Assembly: GCA_947503115.1 (NCBI GenBank)
Contig: CANNCS010000018.1
Coordinates: 1 to 45,492 of the forward strand
Origin: an uncultured Marivita sp.
GTDB taxonomy: Bacteria > Pseudomonadota > Alphaproteobacteria > Rhodobacterales > Rhodobacteraceae
Length of the DNA: 45,492 nt
Direction: 5' to 3'
The notes below the pieces were generated by a model that was not told the origin of the DNA, made no database searches, and saw only the letters and a list, made by a program, of their open reading frames with translations. The position numbers and the translations under genes were made by a program. Shown piece by piece: positions 42,877 through 45,492 of the stretch. The first letter of the stretch is position 1. Every line of letters starts with the position of its first letter.

Positions 42877-43338
42877 TTATTTTAGCGCCCCTGTGCTGAT
42901 GAGATGCTCCAGCCGGTCAAGGCCACTGGTCCAGCCGGATAGGAAATCACCCTGCATGTCTTCGCCGGTCATCGAGGCGACTGCGACATCGACGGTGAGG
43001 GTGGTCGACGGGCCATCTGCATCCAGAACGTAGGTCACCAACGACACGCCGAAGCGCTGCCCGCCTGCGGTGATGGTCTCGGTGAAGCAGGCGCGGGTTG
43101 GAGCGTCGATGTGATACCAATGGGTGTCGACGGTAAATTCCGGGTTGTCCGCAGGCCCGCAGCGGTGGCGTTCCTGTCCGCCTTCGCGCAGATCGGTGGT
43201 TTCCAGAACCAGCACCGCATCCTCCGAGGGCGCGCCCCAGACCTCGCGCGATTTGGCGTCGGTCAGCAGGTGCCAAAGCCGGTCATGTGCTGCGGCGATT
43301 GTGCGGGTCAGGCGGAAAGTGGCGATGGGTGCGGTCAT
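42877..43338 (-). CDS. SRPBCC (AHSA1-like) domain protein
   Basis: A 153-residue START/SRPBCC-fold protein of the AHSA1-like group, a hydrophobic-pocket fold. Seen: TFRLTRTIAAAHDRLWHLLT at the N-terminus, KSREVWGAPSEDA near residue 29, LREGGQERHRC near 52 and the C-terminal helix FLSGWTSGLDRLEHLISTG. No signal or membrane segment. It is coupled by ATGA to the ArsR-type regulator upstream, a very frequent pairing in which the regulator controls the SRPBCC gene. Ligand unknown. Confidence 0.82.
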   Translation of the reverse strand: MTAPIATFRLTRTIAAAHDRLWHLLTDAKSREVWGAPSEDAVLVLETTDLREGGQERHRCGPADNPEFTVDTHWYHIDAPTRACFTETITAGGQRFGVSLVTYVLDADGPSTTLTVDVAVASMTGEDMQGDFLSGWTSGLDRLEHLISTGALK

Positions 43339-43664
43339 GTTCTGGGCCTTTCAAGGGCTTCGGCAAGCGCCTGCAACCGATCCAGTCGGCCTTCCCACAG
43401 CTTGCGCTGTCGGGCGAGCCAATCTTCGGCAGTGGCCATGGGGGCGGCTTCGATGTGCAGGATGCGGGTGCGGCCTGTCTTTTCGGACCGCACCAGCCCG
43501 GCGCTTTCAAGCTTGTTTAGGTGTTTTAGGAAGGACGGAAGCGCCATCTCATGAGGACCGTACAGATCCGAGACGCTGGCGGGCCCGTCGAGAAGGCGTT
43601 CGATCACCGCCCGGCGGGTTGGGTCGGCCATTGCGGAGAATATGGAATCGAGATGGTTAGCCAT
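43335..43664 (-). CDS. ArsR-family transcriptional regulator
   Basis: A 109-residue winged-helix repressor. The N-terminus DSIFSAMADPTRRAVIERLL is the usual ArsR opening. The recognition helix is around GPHEMALPSFLKHLNKLESA (residues 36-55) and the wing around GLVRSEKTGRTRILHIEA. No paired cysteines of metal-sensing ArsR members are seen, so it is probably a non-metal type acting with the SRPBCC partner. The start ATG 43664 lies inside one of two TAGCC-type palindromes (43658-43671), so binding there would block its own expression. Confidence 0.85.
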   Translation of the reverse strand: MANHLDSIFSAMADPTRRAVIERLLDGPASVSDLYGPHEMALPSFLKHLNKLESAGLVRSEKTGRTRILHIEAAPMATAEDWLARQRKLWEGRLDRLQALAEALERPRT

Positions 43665-43721
43665 GTGGCTAGGTAATTGCGGCCTTGTGGAGCTGTCAAG
43701 AAAAACCTAGCCGCATGGCTA
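43658..43721. promoter_or_regulatory. Two palindromic operators of the ArsR-SRPBCC pair
   Basis: TAGCCATGTGGCTA (43658-43671) and TAGCCGCATGGCTA (43708-43721) are each palindromic in their outer five or six bases, and the larger 19-bp contexts are reverse complements at 18 of 19 positions. Centres are 50 bp apart. The first overlaps the regulator's start codon. Autorepression is inferred. Confidence 0.65.
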
Positions 43722-43738
43722 ACTATTTTTGCCGTGGT

Positions 43739-44053
43739 TCAGAAGGGCAGAAACCCGTCTGTGAGTTCATAGCTTTTGACGGCGAGGAGGGGCTGGGTGC
43801 CGTCATAAGAAAACACGAACACATGGGCGAGGTCCGACGCGAGTGTCATGCGGCAGAAATTGGCATCTGCGTCGAAATCCACCGGGCACCCTTCGAGATC
43901 GACATGTTCGATGGATGCTTCGAACACCTCGTAGGTGAGCACGCTATTGGCCAGAAAATTGTTTCCGGTGGCGTGGTTTTCACCTGGGCCTGATGCTGAT
44001 GCCGCTCCGGTCAACAAGAGGGGGGCGATAAGGGCTGTCACTGTCCTGTGCAT
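43739..44053 (-). CDS. Small exported protein of unknown function
   Basis: A 104-residue protein starting at ATG 44053 with signal peptide MHRTVTALIAPLLLTGAASA (cleavage near residue 20-22). The mature part has two cysteines in EGCPVDFDADANFCRM that could form a disulfide, followed by LAHVFVFSYDG and YELTDGFLPF. I recognise no family. An upstream in-frame start at 44134 adds residues untypical for an exported protein. It stands alone, 75 bp before the arsR gene in the same direction, on the far side of the operators. Confidence 0.65.
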   Translation of the reverse strand: MHRTVTALIAPLLLTGAASASGPGENHATGNNFLANSVLTYEVFEASIEHVDLEGCPVDFDADANFCRMTLASDLAHVFVFSYDGTQPLLAVKSYELTDGFLPF

Positions 44054-44201
44054 ATTTCTGATTCCTTTTGTCAGGTATTTGCATGGCGATTTCTGACTGT
44101 TTTTGTCTGAAATGGCAAGATCATTCCCTCCCAATCAATCGGCGGAGTTTGAATTTTCCATTAAGCATCTGAAAAAATTATAATTTAGTGCGGTTTGGGG
44201 A

Positions 44202-44864
44202 TCACGCACCGAACGCGTAGATCGCCAGTGGTACCGGCAAAACTGCAATCGCCACAGTGATCAGGAAAGCGGGGATAGAGAACACGCCGCTCATTCCAGC
44301 GGCAAAGGCAAGCCCACCGCCGCCTCCGATCACAGCGTTGCCGGGCACGTTGATCAGCACCGCAAGCGCCACATAGCGATGCCGCGCCAGCCGTTGTAGC
44401 GCTGGATGCCCTGTCATTGTGATCAGCATTTCGGCGCGGTCCTTGTGGTCGATCGCGCAGAGCTGTTCCAGAAATTCGGCAATCCGCATGATACGCAGCG
44501 CACGCAGGGTCCGGGCCGCCGCTTCGAGCGGGACAAGGCGGCCCACGCTGTAGGCCAGAGTCAGACTTAGGATCGTTGCCAAATAGATGAACGGCGCCAT
44601 CTGCGCGCCAAACACGGTGAGCAGGGTCATGCCGATCTCGGCTCCGGGGACGAACGGCAATGCTGTGATCAGGATGTAACTGACAAGACCCAGCAAGATC
44701 ATCTTGTGCATCAATGCTTCGTTGTGCGGCATGACGTCGAACCCGAGAGCGTCTTTGACCTGTGCCGACAGGTGAACCGCGCCGAGCAGGACCGCGATCA
44801 GCACCACAAGGCGAAGCGCCAGCCCAAGATAAAAGCGCAGGTCCGCCGTCTGAGCGTTGGTCAT
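44202..44864 (-). CDS. TVP38/TMEM64-family (VTT domain) membrane protein
   Basis: A 220-residue inner-membrane protein with about five to six hydrophobic segments. The conserved VTT/DedA-superfamily core is visible as ITALPFVPGAEIGMTLLTVF near residue 62, ILSLTLAYSVGRLVP near 97 and LINVPGNAVIGGGGGLAFAA near 172, where the usual NxxPGN-type motif occurs. Family members act in lipid or small-molecule flipping across membranes; the substrate here is unknown. It is coupled by ATGA to the exported protein gene upstream. Confidence 0.75.
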   Translation of the reverse strand: MTNAQTADLRFYLGLALRLVVLIAVLLGAVHLSAQVKDALGFDVMPHNEALMHKMILLGLVSYILITALPFVPGAEIGMTLLTVFGAQMAPFIYLATILSLTLAYSVGRLVPLEAAARTLRALRIMRIAEFLEQLCAIDHKDRAEMLITMTGHPALQRLARHRYVALAVLINVPGNAVIGGGGGLAFAAGMSGVFSIPAFLITVAIAVLPVPLAIYAFGA

Positions 44865-45361
44865 AGGGTGGTCAGCACCTCGGCGGGCCGATCAGACAGG
44901 TTACCTTTGAATTCCAGCACCTGTTGAGTGTCCCAATACCAACGTGTGGCCGTCCATGTGACCGTGCCCTGAACCGTGTCGCCGCGGACCGGTCCGCGCC
45001 AAACCATGGTTGTGCTTTTGGTTGGGCAGTAGGCTTCGACGATGAAATCCGTGCCGCCCTCCACTTCGCGCACCAGATAGGCGCTGGGCGGGTAGTTGCA
45101 GCGGTCCGTGCATTCGCGGGACATGAACAGCCCTTCACTGAATTGCACATAGTCCACAAGCTCGGGTGGTTTGCCCTGCAATCCCATGACCGTGTCAAAG
45201 CGCAGACCATCCAGCGGCCCTGCGCCCGCCGGATCGCTGAGGCCCATGAGCATCGCGCGTGAGGTGGCTGCCGCATGGTCGGAATCACTGGGTTCTTGCA
45301 GGATCAGCGTGGTGACACCACCAAGCATCAAAAATCCCAGTAAGGCTAAAATCAATTTCAT
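44861..45361 (-). CDS. Exported or membrane-anchored protein of unknown function
   Basis: A 166-residue protein with an N-terminal hydrophobic segment (MKLILALLGFLMLGGVTTLI) that may be a signal anchor. The rest has three cysteines (RECTDRCNYP near residue 83 and EAYCPTKS near 110) and a beta-rich look (MVWRGPVRGDTVQGTVTWTA). I recognise no family. It precedes the TVP38-like gene with an ATGA overlap, so the two are likely functionally linked. The final 131 bp of the window upstream of it show no gene. Confidence 0.65.
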   Translation of the reverse strand: MKLILALLGFLMLGGVTTLILQEPSDSDHAAATSRAMLMGLSDPAGAGPLDGLRFDTVMGLQGKPPELVDYVQFSEGLFMSRECTDRCNYPPSAYLVREVEGGTDFIVEAYCPTKSTTMVWRGPVRGDTVQGTVTWTATRWYWDTQQVLEFKGNLSDRPAEVLTTL

Positions 45362-45492
45362 GCGCGAATCCTTCGCGGAACAGCCTAGGGGCTTGATCCA
45401 GTTAAAGATACAATCATACCAAGGGCTGCGATCATTGACCCACTTTCGCCCAATCTCTGGTTCCGATTGACGTGATGACGTCCGGTAGGGCG

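Overview
The window looks like chromosomal DNA of a marine alphaproteobacterium of the Rhodobacteraceae / Roseobacter type. The basis is a moderately high G+C content, tightly overlapping (ATGA) operons, a sorbitol/mannitol operon with the smoEFGKS-mtlK gene order known from Rhodobacter sphaeroides, an FDH3-type formate dehydrogenase locus with its usual roseobacter accessory genes, and an xdhABC plus BMP-type ABC transporter operon. The species is inferred from recalled family resemblance, not from a search.

Layout. 1-45: 3' end of a 5S rRNA, so the window starts at the edge of an rrn operon. 140-598: decayed serine-glyoxylate aminotransferase. 663-9793 (minus): polyol uptake and catabolism (mtlK, smoS, smoK, smoG, smoF, smoE), a LacI-type regulator and xylulokinase, with paired candidate operators before smoE and before the regulator. 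9906-11920 (plus): PLP aminotransferase and L-aspartate dehydrogenase-like protein. 11925-29802: formate dehydrogenase region. It is split. The gamma subunit, a WD40-cytochrome c fusion and a 43-residue membrane peptide form one operon (14609 to 11925). The beta and alpha subunits, a TAT-target protein, a TorD-like chaperone, DUF3306 and DUF3305 form another (23052 to 17287). A cardiolipin synthase / EEP pair lies between them. To the right are a multi-[4Fe-4S] protein, a TupA-like/cytochrome c fusion, DUF6494, an Mrp ATPase, a lipoate/biotin-ligase-like protein, DUF6505, a DUF1194 VWA protein and a small cytochrome c with a perfect FNR box upstream. 29921-32372: a methyltransferase-like protein, peptidase T and an aldo/keto reductase remnant. 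32695-42553 (minus): xdhA, xdhB, xdhC, ABC ATPase, permease, small membrane protein, permease and BMP binding protein, read as purine uptake and xanthine oxidation. 42877-45361: an ArsR/SRPBCC pair, two exported proteins of unknown function and a TVP38-like membrane protein.

How the genes may work together. Sorbitol and mannitol enter through SmoEFGK and are oxidised by SmoS and MtlK; xylulokinase extends this to pentuloses. The formate dehydrogenase would pass electrons from formate through the beta and gamma subunits to quinone, with several extra haem and Fe-S proteins of undefined role encoded around it. Imported purine bases would be oxidised by XdhAB after XdhC-assisted cofactor maturation.

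Most unusual features: palindromic, C/G-run-rich elements that look inserted in frame in both xdhA and xdhB, with a related 69-bp stem-loop in the same operon; the periplasmic-binding-domain/cytochrome c fusion; the WD40/cytochrome c fusion with its 43-residue partner; a three-palindrome cluster at 25112-25197; and paired operators before smoE, the LacI-type gene and the arsR-type gene. I saw no CRISPR array, intact insertion sequence, prophage or tRNA gene.
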